Part shown: piece by piece, positions 43,383-52,897 of the stretch
How positions within the stretch are numbered: the first letter of the stretch is position 1
Layout of the letters: each line of letters begins with the position of its first letter
NCBI RefSeq assembly: GCF_017874735.1
Contig: NZ_JAGGLV010000028.1
Coordinates: forward strand, 1-64,000
Source of the DNA: Paenibacillus silagei
GTDB lineage: Bacteria; Bacillota; Bacilli; Paenibacillales; Paenibacillaceae
Direction of reading: 5' to 3'
DNA: 64,000 nt
Notes under the pieces: model-generated
Seen by the model: the letters and a program-made list of their open reading frames with translations, nothing else
Told to the model about the DNA's origin: nothing
Databases searched by the model: none
Program-made: the position numbers and the translations under genes

Positions 43383-43585
43383 TCATTAGAAAGGGCGCTT
43401 CGGATGAACGGATCAATCACAAGCACAAATGCTGATCCGGTACACAGCGATCTGATTTACGATGGCTGTTCAGAAGCAAAAAATCTACTTACCCAGTATA
43501 GCACATTTATCAACACTTTAACACGTGGGTTAAAGGAATTGAAGGTTGAATCTGGAACCACTTCGACGCAGGTGCAGTAGTCCGT

Positions 43586-44065
43586 CTATCTGGCGACCTT
43601 CTGCTTGTCACGCAGTACACGCTGGATATCACGCTGTGCGTCACGCTTCGCGGCGGAATCCCGTTTGTCGTATTCCTTCTTACCTTTACCCAGACCAATC
43701 AGCAGCTTGGCATAGCCATTACGCACATAAATCTTAAGCGGCACAATGGTGAAGCCATCCCGTTTGGACGAGCCCAGCAGCTTGTGTATCTGCTCCTTAT
43801 GCATAAGCAGCTTACGTGTGCGCGTAGGATCGGTAGGATTGGCGCGGTTTCCCTGTTCAAAAGGACTAATATGCATGTTGTGGATATGAATCTCGCCATT
43901 GCGGATCGTAGCGAACGCATCCCCTATGTTGGCGCGGCCATTACGCAGCGATTTGATCTCTGTTCCTGTAAGAACCAAACCAGCTTCGTAGGTGTCCTCA
44001 ATAAAATAGTCATGGGAAGCTTTTTTGTTCTGGGCGAGCACTTTCCCGTCTGCTTTTTTACCCAT
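43586..44065 (-). CDS. smpB: SsrA-binding protein SmpB
   Basis: A 159-residue SmpB. It has the conserved core HDYFIEDTYEAGLVLTGTEIKSLRNGRANIGDAFA, then RKLLMHKEQIHKLLG and the basic tail KKEYDKRDSAAKRDAQRDIQRVL that enters the ribosomal decoding site. The ATG at 44065 is set by AAGGAG with 8-bp spacing; a GTG three codons earlier overlaps that site. SmpB carries tmRNA into stalled ribosomes. It sits between rnr and ssrA, a common Firmicutes order. Confidence 0.95.
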   Translation of the reverse strand: MGKKADGKVLAQNKKASHDYFIEDTYEAGLVLTGTEIKSLRNGRANIGDAFATIRNGEIHIHNMHISPFEQGNRANPTDPTRTRKLLMHKEQIHKLLGSSKRDGFTIVPLKIYVRNGYAKLLIGLGKGKKEYDKRDSAAKRDAQRDIQRVLRDKQKVAR

Positions 44066-44201
44066 GAGCGTCACTCCTTGAATCGAATTCCCGGCAATCC
44101 TTCACGGACACCAGGTCTATATTGTATCAAAAGCGGAGCTGCCAACGCAAGGAAGGATCGCTCTATGCCGCGGTCGTGTGAAGCTTGATTTTTATTAAAA
44201 A

Positions 44202-44229
44202 AGCACTGTCCCCCTAAAGGAACAGCGCT
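44202..44229 (-). terminator. terminator after rnr
   Basis: An imperfect hairpin (AGCACTGTCC with GGAACAGCGCT) is followed by TTTTTTAATAAAAA on the minus strand, 14 bp past the rnr stop. Confidence 0.7.
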
Positions 44230-44242
44230 CATCTCGTTCAGC

Positions 44243-47212
44243 CTACGCCTTAGGTTTCTTCTTGCGCTTACGGCGCCCGCTCTTCTCGCCAGTGTCAGCA
44301 CCGGCCTGGCCTGCGGACTCCCCGCTGCCTGGCGTCACGGAGGGGCTAATGAACACGCCGCCCTTCTTCTTGCGGCGGCCCTTGCCCTCCGGCGCTACGG
44401 CGCGCCCGTCGGCCCCGAGGTCCTCGCGGCTGCGGAACCGTGTGCTCGCGTCTACGCCGCGCAGCTCACCGCCCGCCTGCTCAGACCCGCCACCGCCCGG
44501 CGCGCCGTAGCCGCCCTTGCCCGAGCCAAAGCCGAAGGCGATGCCGCGTCCCCCGGCACCGCCACCGGCCTCCGCGCCGCGGCCTCTGCCGCCCTCGCGC
44601 GGAGCGCCCGAACCGCCGGCTTCGCCCCGGCGGTCCGCCTTGCCGCCGCCCGCTGCGCCTGCGGCGGCAAGACCACGCCGCGCTGCCGCTTCCGGCCCGC
44701 GGCCGCGCTTGCGGCCGCTGCCGGCTGCGCCGGCGATGTCCCACGCCGCCGCTCCATCTGCGCGCGGCCCGTTCCCGGCGCCTGCCGCAGCGGCGCCGAA
44801 GCCACCAGCCGCTTCACCGCCGCCAGCGGGAGAAGCGTTCTTGCTCTTACCAGCGGCACCTGTGCCGCCGCTCTTACCCTTACCGCCAGCACCGAAGATG
44901 GCGCCGTTCTTGCCCTTGGCAACACCACTCTTGCCTCCGGCAGCAGCGCTGCCGGGCTTTCCTTTACCGCCACGGCCCTTGCCGCCTCCAGCCTTACCGG
45001 CGGGCTTGCTGAAGCCACCAGCGCCCGGACGGCCGCCTTTGCCGCCATAGCTCCGGTGATCTCCAGCCGCGCGCGGCTTCATATCGACCAGCTCGAAGTC
45101 GATGGTATGGTCATCCATGTTAACCTTGGCAACCCGGATTTTCACTTCATCACCGATGCGGAAGACCTTGGAGGTACGCTCACCGATCAGCGCCATATGA
45201 GCTTCATCGAAGTGGTAGTAATCATCCGTCAGCGCACTAAGGCGAATAAGACCCTCGACCGTGTTGTCCAGCTCGATGAACATCCCGAAGCTGGTCACGC
45301 TGCTGATCATGGCGTCGAATTCCTCGCCAACCTTGTCCTGCATGAACTCTGCTTTCTTCAGCTGCTCGGTATCGCGCTCGGCTTCAACAGCCACTCGCTC
45401 ACGTTCCGAGGACTGCTGGGCAATATCCGGCATCCGGGAGGCCAGATATTCGTGGCGCTTCTCGCTCAGCGCTCCGCCATTCTCAAGCACCTCACGCATC
45501 ACACGGTGGATGACCAGATCGGGATAACGGCGGATCGGTGAGGTGAAGTGGGAATAGAACTCCGCTGCCAGCCCGAAGTGCCCGGTGCTCTCGGCATCAT
45601 ACTTCGCCTGCTTCATGGAGCGCAGCATCATCGTGCTGATGACCGTCTGCTCCTTCGTTCCCTGAATCTGCTCCAGCAGATCCTGGAGTGCGCGCGGATG
45701 AACCGAATTCCCCCGGCCCTTCACGTGGTAGCCGAAGTTAGCCGCAAAAGCCATGAAGTTCTGCAGCTTCTCCGGGTCCGGGTCCTCATGAATCCGGTAC
45801 AGGAACGGAACCTTCAGCCAGTGGAAATGTTCTGCCACCGTCTCATTAGCGACCAGCATGAACTCTTCAATAATCTGCTCTGCTACAGAGCGCTCACGTT
45901 TTACAATATCGATAGCCTTACCGGCCTCATCTACAATAATCTTGCTCTCCTCAAAATCGAAATCCACCGCCCCGCGCCGCATCCGGGCACCCCGCAGCTT
46001 CATCGCCAGCTCCTTCATCAGGCGGAAATCCCCGATCAGCGGAGCATAACGCTCCAGCAGCTCAGGATCTTCATCCTCGACAATCTTCCGTACATCAGAG
46101 TAGGTCATTCTCTCCTTCGTACGGATGACACTGGTGAAGACATCGTGGTTCACGACCTTCATCTGCTCGTCGAATTCCATTTCACAGGACATCGTCAGAC
46201 GGTCAACCTGCGGATTCAAGCTGCAGATACCGTTCGACAGCCGGTGCGGAAGCATCGGAATGACACGGTCCACCAGGTACACACTGCATCCGCGGTCATA
46301 GGCTTCCTTGTCCAGCTCAGAGCCTTCACGCACATAATAGCCTACATCAGCAATATGAACACCCAGCTTATAATGGCCATTCTCCAGACGCTCAACGTTG
46401 ACCGCATCATCCAGATCCTTGGCATCTGCGCCGTCAATCGTTACGATATTGAGCCCGCGCAGATCACGCCGCCCCTGCTCGATAATCTCTTCATCTGTGA
46501 TCGAATCCGGCGCCTGCTCCGCTTCCGTCATCACCTCAGCCGGAAAAGCCTCCGGAAGCTGATGCTTACGGATTACCGACAGAATATCCACGCCCGGATC
46601 ATCCTTATGGCCAAGGATCTCAATGATCTCACCCTCAGCCGCAGCACGGCCCTCCGGATAGCTCACAATGCGGACAACCACCTTTTCCCCGTCAACCGCA
46701 CCCTTGAAAGACTCCCTTGGGATGAAAATATCCCGGTTAATCCGCTTATCATCAGGCAGCACGAAGCCATAGGTCTCCAGGCTCTGGAAAACACCCACCG
46801 TCTGCGACACACCTCTGATCAGAATCCGTTCCACTTCGCCTTCCATTCGCCCGCCGGACGGGCTCTTAGAGGTAATACGGATCAAGACGATATCGCCGTT
46901 CATAGCACCCTTCAGATCGTTCGCGTGGATATACACATCCGGGTGCTCCCGGTTATCGGGAATCAGAAAAGCAAAACCCTTAGCATGAACCTGCAGCCGT
47001 CCGCGCAGCAAATCCATCCGCTCAGGCACACCATAACGGCTGCCCCGGGTCAATATAATCCGGCCGTCCTTTTCCAGGTCAATCAATAGAGCCTCAAAGG
47101 CTTTGAAATCGGCACTATCCTGAGTGGCGAAATGGCTTACCAGTTCTTCATAGGTTAGTGGTTTATAAGCGGTCTCCCGCATGAAATCAAGTAAGATTTC
47201 CTGTGTTATCAT
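44243..47212 (-). CDS. rnr: ribonuclease R with a very long low-complexity C-terminal tail
   Basis: A 989-residue RNase R from the ATG at 47212 (MITQEIL; GAGGT upstream). Order of parts: winged-helix RNase R domain (1-70), two cold-shock domains (70-220), RNB catalytic domain with TIDGADAKDLDDAVNV around 270-285, and S1 domain (GEEFDAMISSVTSFGMFIELDNTVEGLI) to about 720. RNase R degrades structured RNA 3' to 5' and cooperates with tmRNA-SmpB. The tail from about 725 is 260 residues of Gly, Ala, Lys, Arg and Ser, ending KSGRRKRKKKPKA, far longer than the short basic tails of typical RNase R. Its DNA is extremely GC-rich (about 44400-45050). Confidence 0.93.
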   Translation of the reverse strand: MITQEILLDFMRETAYKPLTYEELVSHFATQDSADFKAFEALLIDLEKDGRIILTRGSRYGVPERMDLLRGRLQVHAKGFAFLIPDNREHPDVYIHANDLKGAMNGDIVLIRITSKSPSGGRMEGEVERILIRGVSQTVGVFQSLETYGFVLPDDKRINRDIFIPRESFKGAVDGEKVVVRIVSYPEGRAAAEGEIIEILGHKDDPGVDILSVIRKHQLPEAFPAEVMTEAEQAPDSITDEEIIEQGRRDLRGLNIVTIDGADAKDLDDAVNVERLENGHYKLGVHIADVGYYVREGSELDKEAYDRGCSVYLVDRVIPMLPHRLSNGICSLNPQVDRLTMSCEMEFDEQMKVVNHDVFTSVIRTKERMTYSDVRKIVEDEDPELLERYAPLIGDFRLMKELAMKLRGARMRRGAVDFDFEESKIIVDEAGKAIDIVKRERSVAEQIIEEFMLVANETVAEHFHWLKVPFLYRIHEDPDPEKLQNFMAFAANFGYHVKGRGNSVHPRALQDLLEQIQGTKEQTVISTMMLRSMKQAKYDAESTGHFGLAAEFYSHFTSPIRRYPDLVIHRVMREVLENGGALSEKRHEYLASRMPDIAQQSSERERVAVEAERDTEQLKKAEFMQDKVGEEFDAMISSVTSFGMFIELDNTVEGLIRLSALTDDYYHFDEAHMALIGERTSKVFRIGDEVKIRVAKVNMDDHTIDFELVDMKPRAAGDHRSYGGKGGRPGAGGFSKPAGKAGGGKGRGGKGKPGSAAAGGKSGVAKGKNGAIFGAGGKGKSGGTGAAGKSKNASPAGGGEAAGGFGAAAAGAGNGPRADGAAAWDIAGAAGSGRKRGRGPEAAARRGLAAAGAAGGGKADRRGEAGGSGAPREGGRGRGAEAGGGAGGRGIAFGFGSGKGGYGAPGGGGSEQAGGELRGVDASTRFRSREDLGADGRAVAPEGKGRRKKKGGVFISPSVTPGSGESAGQAGADTGEKSGRRKRKKKPKA

Positions 47213-47388
47213 GTTCGTTACCTCAGCCTCCTGCTGCATTCCTATGCATTGGCATACTGTATGCCTTGTCCTATTGTACAGCTAATCATTTCAAGTAAAA
47301 TTTACCTTTATATACTTCATACCCTAGTATACACGAAATTAATCCCGGGCATCCCTGTTATGATGTTCACAATATTAAATCTGCATAC

Positions 47389-47432
47389 AAAAAAGCCCCC
47401 GTCTATTCCATTCAGAACAGAGCGAAGGCTTA
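47389..47432 (-). terminator. terminator after secG
   Basis: An imperfect hairpin (AAGCC ... GGCTT with interior pairs) is followed on the minus strand by TTTTTTG, just past the secG stop. Confidence 0.55.
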
Positions 47433-47443
47433 CTGTAGACGAG

Positions 47444-47677
47444 TTATTCAACAACAATGGCAACAACTATTGACATGATGAAGAATCCTGCCGCCAGACC
47501 AACTGTTACACGCTGCAGCACAAGCTCCATACCGCGCGCCTTTGTTTTACCGAAGAGATGCTCAGCACCGCCGGAGATGGCACCGGAAAGACCTGCACTT
47601 TTCCCTTTTTGCAGAAGAACGACCGCAATCAGACCTACGGCAAAAATCAGAAGCACCACTTTCAAAAAGATATCCAT
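47444..47677 (-). CDS. secG: preprotein translocase subunit SecG
   Basis: A 77-residue SecG with two membrane helices (LKVVLLIFAVGLIAVVLLQ and VGLAAGFFIMSIVVAIVV). Between them is the conserved loop KGKSAGLSGAISGGAEHLFGK. It stimulates the SecYEG channel. GGAGG precedes the ATG. It is upstream of rnr on the same strand, the common Gram-positive order. Confidence 0.92.
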   Translation of the reverse strand: MDIFLKVVLLIFAVGLIAVVLLQKGKSAGLSGAISGGAEHLFGKTKARGMELVLQRVTVGLAAGFFIMSIVVAIVVE

Positions 47678-47860
47678 TCACTTCCACCTCCTACGTCCAA
47701 GCATCACTATCTATGCTAAATTAGAATATCCGTTTCATAAACAGCATTTTTATTTTATCATAGCCACAGAATGAATACAACCATCCAGACGGCATTCCCG
47801 CCCTATCTCACTATGAAAATCTCATGTTGTCCCTCTATCGCGGATATCAGAATCAAAAAA

Positions 47861-47881
47861 GCCTGCCGGAACCCGGCAGGC
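47861..47881 (-). terminator. terminator of the glycolytic operon
   Basis: GCCTGCCGG pairs perfectly with CCGGCAGGC (loop AACC side), followed by TTTTTTGATT on the minus strand, downstream of eno. Confidence 0.9.
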
Positions 47882-47908
47882 TCATTGTATCTATAGATTC
47901 AAAAGAAA

Positions 47909-49195
47909 TTATCTTTTGAGGTTGTAGAAGGATTTCAGGCCGTTGTATTGAGCCAATTCGCCCAGCTCGTCTTCGATGCGAAGCAGTTGGTTGTATTTAG
48001 CCACACGGTCTGTACGGGAAGGAGCACCAGTCTTGATCTGGCCTGCGTTGGTAGCTACAGCGATGTCAGCGATAGTGCTGTCTTCGGACTCACCGGAACG
48101 GTGGGAGATTACAGCTGTGTAGCCGGCACGTTTTGCCATTTCAATCGCATCGAAGGTTTCAGTCAGTGTACCAATCTGGTTAACCTTAACCAGGATGGAG
48201 TTACCGATACCCTTTTCGATACCTGTTGCCAGACGCTCAGTGTTCGTAACGAACAGGTCGTCACCTACCAATTGGACTTTATCGCCCAATTTTTCAGTCA
48301 GCAATTTCCAGCCATCCCAGTCATCTTCGGACATACCATCTTCGATAGTGATGATTGGGTACTTCTCAACCCATGAAGCCAGCAGGTCAACATACTCAGC
48401 GGAAGTGTAAGATTTACCTTCGCCTGCAAGTGTGTATTTACCGTCTTTGTAGAACTCAGTGGAAGCAACGTCCATACCAAGGAATACGTCAACGCCTGGT
48501 TTGTAACCGGCTTTTTCGATCGCTTCGATGATTGTAGTGATCGCTTCTTCATTGGAACCCAGGTTCGGTGCGAAGCCGCCTTCGTCGCCAACAGCTGTGT
48601 TCAGGCCTTTGGATTGCAGTACGGATTTCAGGTTGTGGAAGATTTCCGCACCAGTACGCAGTGCTTCCTTGAAGCTTGGAGCGCCTACTGGAAGAACCAT
48701 GAACTCTTGAACGTCGATGTTGTTGTCGGCATGCTCACCACCGTTGATGATGTTCATCATTGGTACTGGAAGAGTCTTGGCGTTGAATCCGCCCAGGTAT
48801 ACATACAAAGGAATGTCCAGAGCTGTTGCAGCAGCGCGAGCTACGGCCATGGATACAGCCAGGATTGCATTAGCGCCCAGCTTGCCTTTGTTAGGAGTTC
48901 CGTCCAGAGTGATCATCAGCTTGTCGATGCCCACTTGGTCAAGAGCGTCCATACCGATTACTTCTGGAGCGATAATTTCGTTTACGTTCTCAACAGCTTT
49001 CAGAACGCCTTTGCCCATGTAACGGGATTTGTCGCCGTCACGAAGCTCTACAGCTTCATGAGCGCCAGTGGAAGCGCCGGAAGGAACGATAGCGCGGCCT
49101 TTTGCGCCGGACTCCAGATATACGTCAACCTCTACAGTAGGGTTACCACGGGAGTCAAGGACTTCGCGTGCATACACATCAGAAATAATAGTCAT
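47909..49195 (-). CDS. eno: enolase
   Basis: A 428-residue enolase converting 2-phosphoglycerate to phosphoenolpyruvate. Landmarks are YAREVLDSRGNPTVEVDV, SGASTGAHEAVELRD, Mg2+ ligands in GDDLFVTN and EDGMSEDDWDG, and the signature ILVKVNQIGTLTETFDAI with SHRSGESED. It is last in the cggR-gap-pgk-tpiA-gpmI-eno operon, 58 bp after gpmI, with its own AAGGAG. Confidence 0.97.
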   Translation of the reverse strand: MTIISDVYAREVLDSRGNPTVEVDVYLESGAKGRAIVPSGASTGAHEAVELRDGDKSRYMGKGVLKAVENVNEIIAPEVIGMDALDQVGIDKLMITLDGTPNKGKLGANAILAVSMAVARAAATALDIPLYVYLGGFNAKTLPVPMMNIINGGEHADNNIDVQEFMVLPVGAPSFKEALRTGAEIFHNLKSVLQSKGLNTAVGDEGGFAPNLGSNEEAITTIIEAIEKAGYKPGVDVFLGMDVASTEFYKDGKYTLAGEGKSYTSAEYVDLLASWVEKYPIITIEDGMSEDDWDGWKLLTEKLGDKVQLVGDDLFVTNTERLATGIEKGIGNSILVKVNQIGTLTETFDAIEMAKRAGYTAVISHRSGESEDSTIADIAVATNAGQIKTGAPSRTDRVAKYNQLLRIEDELGELAQYNGLKSFYNLKR

Positions 49196-49253
49196 GTAAG
49201 TTTAATCTCCTTTTATACAATGGTTTTGGGTTTACACAAACAGGGTGTCTTGC

Positions 49254-50798
49254 TTATTTGCGGCTGGCAATCATGGATTGTCCGGTCATTTCCGCAGGCT
49301 GCGGAAGTCCCATCAGATCTAAGATTGTCGGTGCCACATCTGCGAGAATACCAGCTTCGCGCAGAACTACATCTTCAGTGGTAACGATGAACGGTACCGG
49401 GTTGGTGGTATGGGCTGTGAACGGACGTCCGTTCTCATCGAATACCATATCAGCATTTCCGTGGTCGGCAATGATAATAGCAACGCCGCCCTTGGCAACT
49501 ACAGCATCCACAACCTTGCCTACGCATTCGTCCGTTACTTCGACTGCCTTGATTGTAGGCTCCAGCATGCCGGAGTGTCCTACCATATCAGGGTTAGCAA
49601 AGTTCAGGATAATGGCATCCTGTCTGTCCGCCTCGATCTCCGCTACGCAGGCCGCCGCCACTTCGTAAGCGCTCATCTCTGGCTTCATATCATAGGTTGC
49701 CACCTTCGGCGAGTTGATCAGGATACGGGTCTCGCCCGGAAGCTCCTCATCGCGTCCGCCGCTGAAGAAGAAGGTCACATGCGGATACTTCTCGGTCTCT
49801 GCAATACGCAGCTGCTTCTTGTTCTGCTGAACCAGCACTTCACCGAGCGTGTTGTCCAGGTTCTTCGGGGAGTAAGCCACGAAGCCTTGAACTGTCTCAC
49901 TGAAGGTAGTCAGGCATACGAAGTGCAGGCCTTGCGGGAACTTAGGACCACGGTCGAAGCCGCGGAAATCCGAGTTTGTGAACACTTGTGACAGCTGAAT
50001 GGCACGGTCAGGACGGAAGTTAAGGAAAATGACTGAATCGCCGCTCTCCACGGTCGCTACCGGGTTGTTTTGGCTGTCCACAATTACACTTGGCTCCACG
50101 AATTCATCGAACACAGAATTCTGGTAGGATGCAGTGATGGCCTGAAGGGCATCGGTATATTTAGGGCCTTCCCCATATACCATTGCACGGTAAGCCTTCT
50201 CTACACGTTCCCAGCGCTTGTCACGGTCCATCGCGAAGTAGCGTCCGGATACCGTAGCAATCGTACCTACGCCAACCTCTTCAATCTTGGCGACCAGATC
50301 CTGAATGAACTTCTGTCCACTGTCGGGTGGTACGTCACGGCCATCCATAAAGGCATGAATATAGACTTCATGCAGATCTTCTTTTTTGGCCAGATCGAGC
50401 ATGGCGAACAGGTGATTGATGTGGCTGTGTACGCCGCCATCGGATACCAGTGCATAGAGGTGAAGCTTTTTGCCGGTTGACTTAGCGCTTCTTACGGCAG
50501 CCACCAGCGTCTCGTTATCGAAGAATTCTCCATCACGGATCGACTTGTCGATACGGGTCAGATCTTGATATACAATCCGGCCGGCACCAATGTTAAGGTG
50601 CCCTACTTCGGAGTTACCCATTTGGCCTTCCGGCAGACCTACAGCTTCACCGCAAGCGGTAAGCGTAGTATTCGGATATTGCTTCAGGTAACGGTCGTAG
50701 TTCGGCTTGTTGGCTTGGGCAACAGCGTTGCCTTCATCCGTGTTCCGCAGTCCGAAGCCGTCCATGATAATCAGTGCTACAGGTCTTGGAGCTGACAT
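49254..50798 (-). CDS. gpmI: 2,3-bisphosphoglycerate-independent phosphoglycerate mutase
   Basis: A 514-residue Mn2+-dependent mutase interconverting 3- and 2-phosphoglycerate. The alkaline-phosphatase-like active site shows IMDGFGL (metal Asp), GNSEVGHLNIGAG with the phosphorylated Ser, HIHAFMDGRDVPP, NFRPDRA, NFANPDMVGH and IADHGNAD. Its start is 2 bp after the tpiA stop. Confidence 0.96.
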   Translation of the reverse strand: MSAPRPVALIIMDGFGLRNTDEGNAVAQANKPNYDRYLKQYPNTTLTACGEAVGLPEGQMGNSEVGHLNIGAGRIVYQDLTRIDKSIRDGEFFDNETLVAAVRSAKSTGKKLHLYALVSDGGVHSHINHLFAMLDLAKKEDLHEVYIHAFMDGRDVPPDSGQKFIQDLVAKIEEVGVGTIATVSGRYFAMDRDKRWERVEKAYRAMVYGEGPKYTDALQAITASYQNSVFDEFVEPSVIVDSQNNPVATVESGDSVIFLNFRPDRAIQLSQVFTNSDFRGFDRGPKFPQGLHFVCLTTFSETVQGFVAYSPKNLDNTLGEVLVQQNKKQLRIAETEKYPHVTFFFSGGRDEELPGETRILINSPKVATYDMKPEMSAYEVAAACVAEIEADRQDAIILNFANPDMVGHSGMLEPTIKAVEVTDECVGKVVDAVVAKGGVAIIIADHGNADMVFDENGRPFTAHTTNPVPFIVTTEDVVLREAGILADVAPTILDLMGLPQPAEMTGQSMIASRK

Positions 50799-50800
50799 TC

Positions 50801-51556
50801 TTACTTCGCCCCCTCAACGAGTGAAACGAAGGAAGCAGGCTGCAGGCTGGCACCGCCGACGAGAGCGCCGTCGATGTCGCTTTGACTCATGTACTCCGTT
50901 ACATTCTCAGGCTTCACACTGCCGCCGTATTGGATACGGACTGCATTAGCCGTTGCTTCATCGTACAGGCCTTTAACAAGGGTACGGATATAAGCAATAA
51001 CTTCGTTAGCATCCTGGGAAGTGGAGGATTTACCTGTACCAATCGCCCAGATCGGCTCATAAGCGATAACTACGCTTGCTGCCTGCTCTGCGCTAAGACC
51101 GGCAAATGCCGCTTCAGTCTGCACCTTGCATACGTCCTTAGTCTGGTCAGCTTCGCGCTCTTCCAGCTTTTCGCCTACGCAGACAATTGGAGTAATGCCG
51201 TGACGGAAGGCCGCATGCATCTTCTTGTTGACGATTTCGTCCGTTTCACCGAAATAAGCACGGCGTTCGGAGTGGCCGATAATAACGTACTCTACACCAA
51301 GATCCTTCAGCATTACGCCGCTGATCTCACCTGTATAAGCGCCGTTATCTTCGAAGTGCAGGTTCTGTGCACCAATTTTGATGGTAGTGCCTTGTACCGC
51401 TGCAACCAGTGCAGGCAGGTTCGTGAATGGCGCGCAGATTACAGTTTCTACGCCTGCCACTTCCGCCTGGCCTTTGATTTCAGCGATGAAGCCTTCTGCT
51501 TCCGGAACGGTTTTGAACATTTTCCAGTTGCCTGCAATAATAGGTGTTCTACTCAT
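50801..51556 (-). CDS. tpiA: triosephosphate isomerase
   Basis: A 251-residue TIM barrel. Active-site landmarks are GNWKMFK (Lys), IIGHSERRAYFGE (His) and VIAYEPIWAIGTG (Glu), with the phosphate loop GGSVKPENV and GALVGGASL. It interconverts dihydroxyacetone phosphate and glyceraldehyde-3-phosphate. GGAGG precedes the ATG. It is central in the glycolytic operon. Confidence 0.97.
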   Translation of the reverse strand: MSRTPIIAGNWKMFKTVPEAEGFIAEIKGQAEVAGVETVICAPFTNLPALVAAVQGTTIKIGAQNLHFEDNGAYTGEISGVMLKDLGVEYVIIGHSERRAYFGETDEIVNKKMHAAFRHGITPIVCVGEKLEEREADQTKDVCKVQTEAAFAGLSAEQAASVVIAYEPIWAIGTGKSSTSQDANEVIAYIRTLVKGLYDEATANAVRIQYGGSVKPENVTEYMSQSDIDGALVGGASLQPASFVSLVEGAK

Positions 51557-51583
51557 AGTGATGTATTGCCTCCCTCTTCGGTA

Positions 51584-52765
51584 TTACTTGTCGTTCAGTG
51601 CTTCTACACCTGGAAGAGCCTTACCTTCCATGAACTCGAGCGATGCGCCGCCGCCAGTGGAGATGTGATCCATCTGGTCTGCGAGGTGGAATTTCTCAGC
51701 AGCCGCAGCGGAATCGCCGCCGCCAATAACAGTGTAGCCTTCGGTAGTAGCACAAGCCTGAGCCACAGCCTTGGTGCCTTCAGCGAAGATGTCGATTTCA
51801 AATACGCCCATCGGTCCATTCCATACAACCAGCTTGGAGTTTTTGATAATATCGGCATAGATTTCACGGGTCTTAGGACCGATGTCCAGACCTTCCCAAT
51901 CTGCAGGGATCTCGGTTGCATCTACAATCTTGGTGTTGGCATCTGCACCGAACTTGTCAGCCACTACAACGTCAACCGGAAGCACGAAGTTCTTGCCCAG
52001 CTTCTTGGCCTTCTCGATGAATCCAAGCGCTGCATCAATCTTGTCGTTGTCTACCAGGGATTTACCGATTTCGTAACCTTGAGCCTTGGTGAACGTGTAG
52101 GAGAGGCCGCCGCCAATCAGTACATTGTCAGCCAGATTCAGCAGGTTGTCGATAACGTCAATCTTGTCTTTCACCTTGGAACCGCCGATGATGGCAGTGA
52201 AAGGACGTTCCGGGTTAGAAAGCGCCTTGCCGAGAACGGACAATTCCTTCTCCATCAGAAGACCGGATACTGCCGGCAGGAAGTGAGCGATTCCTTCTGT
52301 CGAAGCATGGGCACGGTGAGCTGCGCCGAATGCGTCATTGACGAACAGGTCAGCCAGTTCAGCGAACTGCTTAGCCAGTTCAGGATCATTCTTCTCTTCG
52401 CCTTTGTAGAAACGGACATTCTCAAGCACAAGCACATCGCCATCGTTCAGTTCAGCGATTTTTGCTTTTACCGCTTCGCCAATGGCCTCATCAGCCTTGG
52501 CTACCGGTTTGCCGAGCAATTCAGACAAACGGACTGCAGCGGAAGTCAACCGCATGGAATCGACGAATTCGCCTTTAGGACGGCCCATATGGCTGGCCAG
52601 AATGACCTTTGCACCGTTCTCAATCAGGTATTTAATTGTTGGAAGGGTTTCGCGGATACGGGTATCATCAGTGATCTTGCCGTCTTCCACTGGCACATTG
52701 AAATCTACACGCACGAATACGCGTTTGCCTTTTACTTCTACATCACGGACACTTTTTTTGTTCAT
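51584..52765 (-). CDS. pgk: phosphoglycerate kinase
   Basis: A 393-residue enzyme making ATP from 1,3-bisphosphoglycerate. Landmarks are VRVDFNVPVEDGKITDDTRIRETLPT, SHMGRPKGE, AHASTEG, GGSKVKDKI and VIGGGDSAAAAE with GGGASLEFMEG. I chose the ATG at 52765 (MNKKSV), 11 bp after GGAGG; an upstream frame extending to 52804 is longer than the family. A strong hairpin between gap and pgk may adjust expression. Confidence 0.96.
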   Translation of the reverse strand: MNKKSVRDVEVKGKRVFVRVDFNVPVEDGKITDDTRIRETLPTIKYLIENGAKVILASHMGRPKGEFVDSMRLTSAAVRLSELLGKPVAKADEAIGEAVKAKIAELNDGDVLVLENVRFYKGEEKNDPELAKQFAELADLFVNDAFGAAHRAHASTEGIAHFLPAVSGLLMEKELSVLGKALSNPERPFTAIIGGSKVKDKIDVIDNLLNLADNVLIGGGLSYTFTKAQGYEIGKSLVDNDKIDAALGFIEKAKKLGKNFVLPVDVVVADKFGADANTKIVDATEIPADWEGLDIGPKTREIYADIIKNSKLVVWNGPMGVFEIDIFAEGTKAVAQACATTEGYTVIGGGDSAAAAEKFHLADQMDHISTGGGASLEFMEGKALPGVEALNDK

Positions 52766-52838
52766 GATTAACATTTCCTCCACACCCAAAATTGGTTCCT
52801 TCACAAAGCCATTTCACGCGAATCCAGTTCATTTAGAA

Positions 52839-52871
52839 AGAGCGGAAACAGACTTTCCTTGTTTCCGCTCT
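52839..52871 (-). terminator. intra-operon hairpin between gap and pgk
   Basis: AGAGCGGAAACA (52839-52850) and TGTTTCCGCTCT (52860-52871) form a perfect 12-bp stem with a 9-nt loop, 27 bp after the gap stop. On the minus strand it is followed by only a short T stretch (TTCTAAAT), so it is probably a partial terminator or an mRNA-stabilising or processing structure. Confidence 0.6.
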
Positions 52872-52897
52872 ATTGTACTTCTTATATGAAATCGGTC

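Noticed and set aside
44440..45050. several overlapping open frames in the GC-rich tract
   Set aside because: Low-AT sequence lacks stop codons in all frames; only the rnr frame continues a known domain.
45548..47089. 513-codon open frame on the plus strand
   Set aside because: It lies wholly antisense to the conserved RNB and cold-shock domains of rnr and shows no recognisable protein motif.
50882..52771. 629-codon open frame on the plus strand
   Set aside because: It is antisense to tpiA and pgk; long antisense frames are expected from biased codon use in highly expressed genes.
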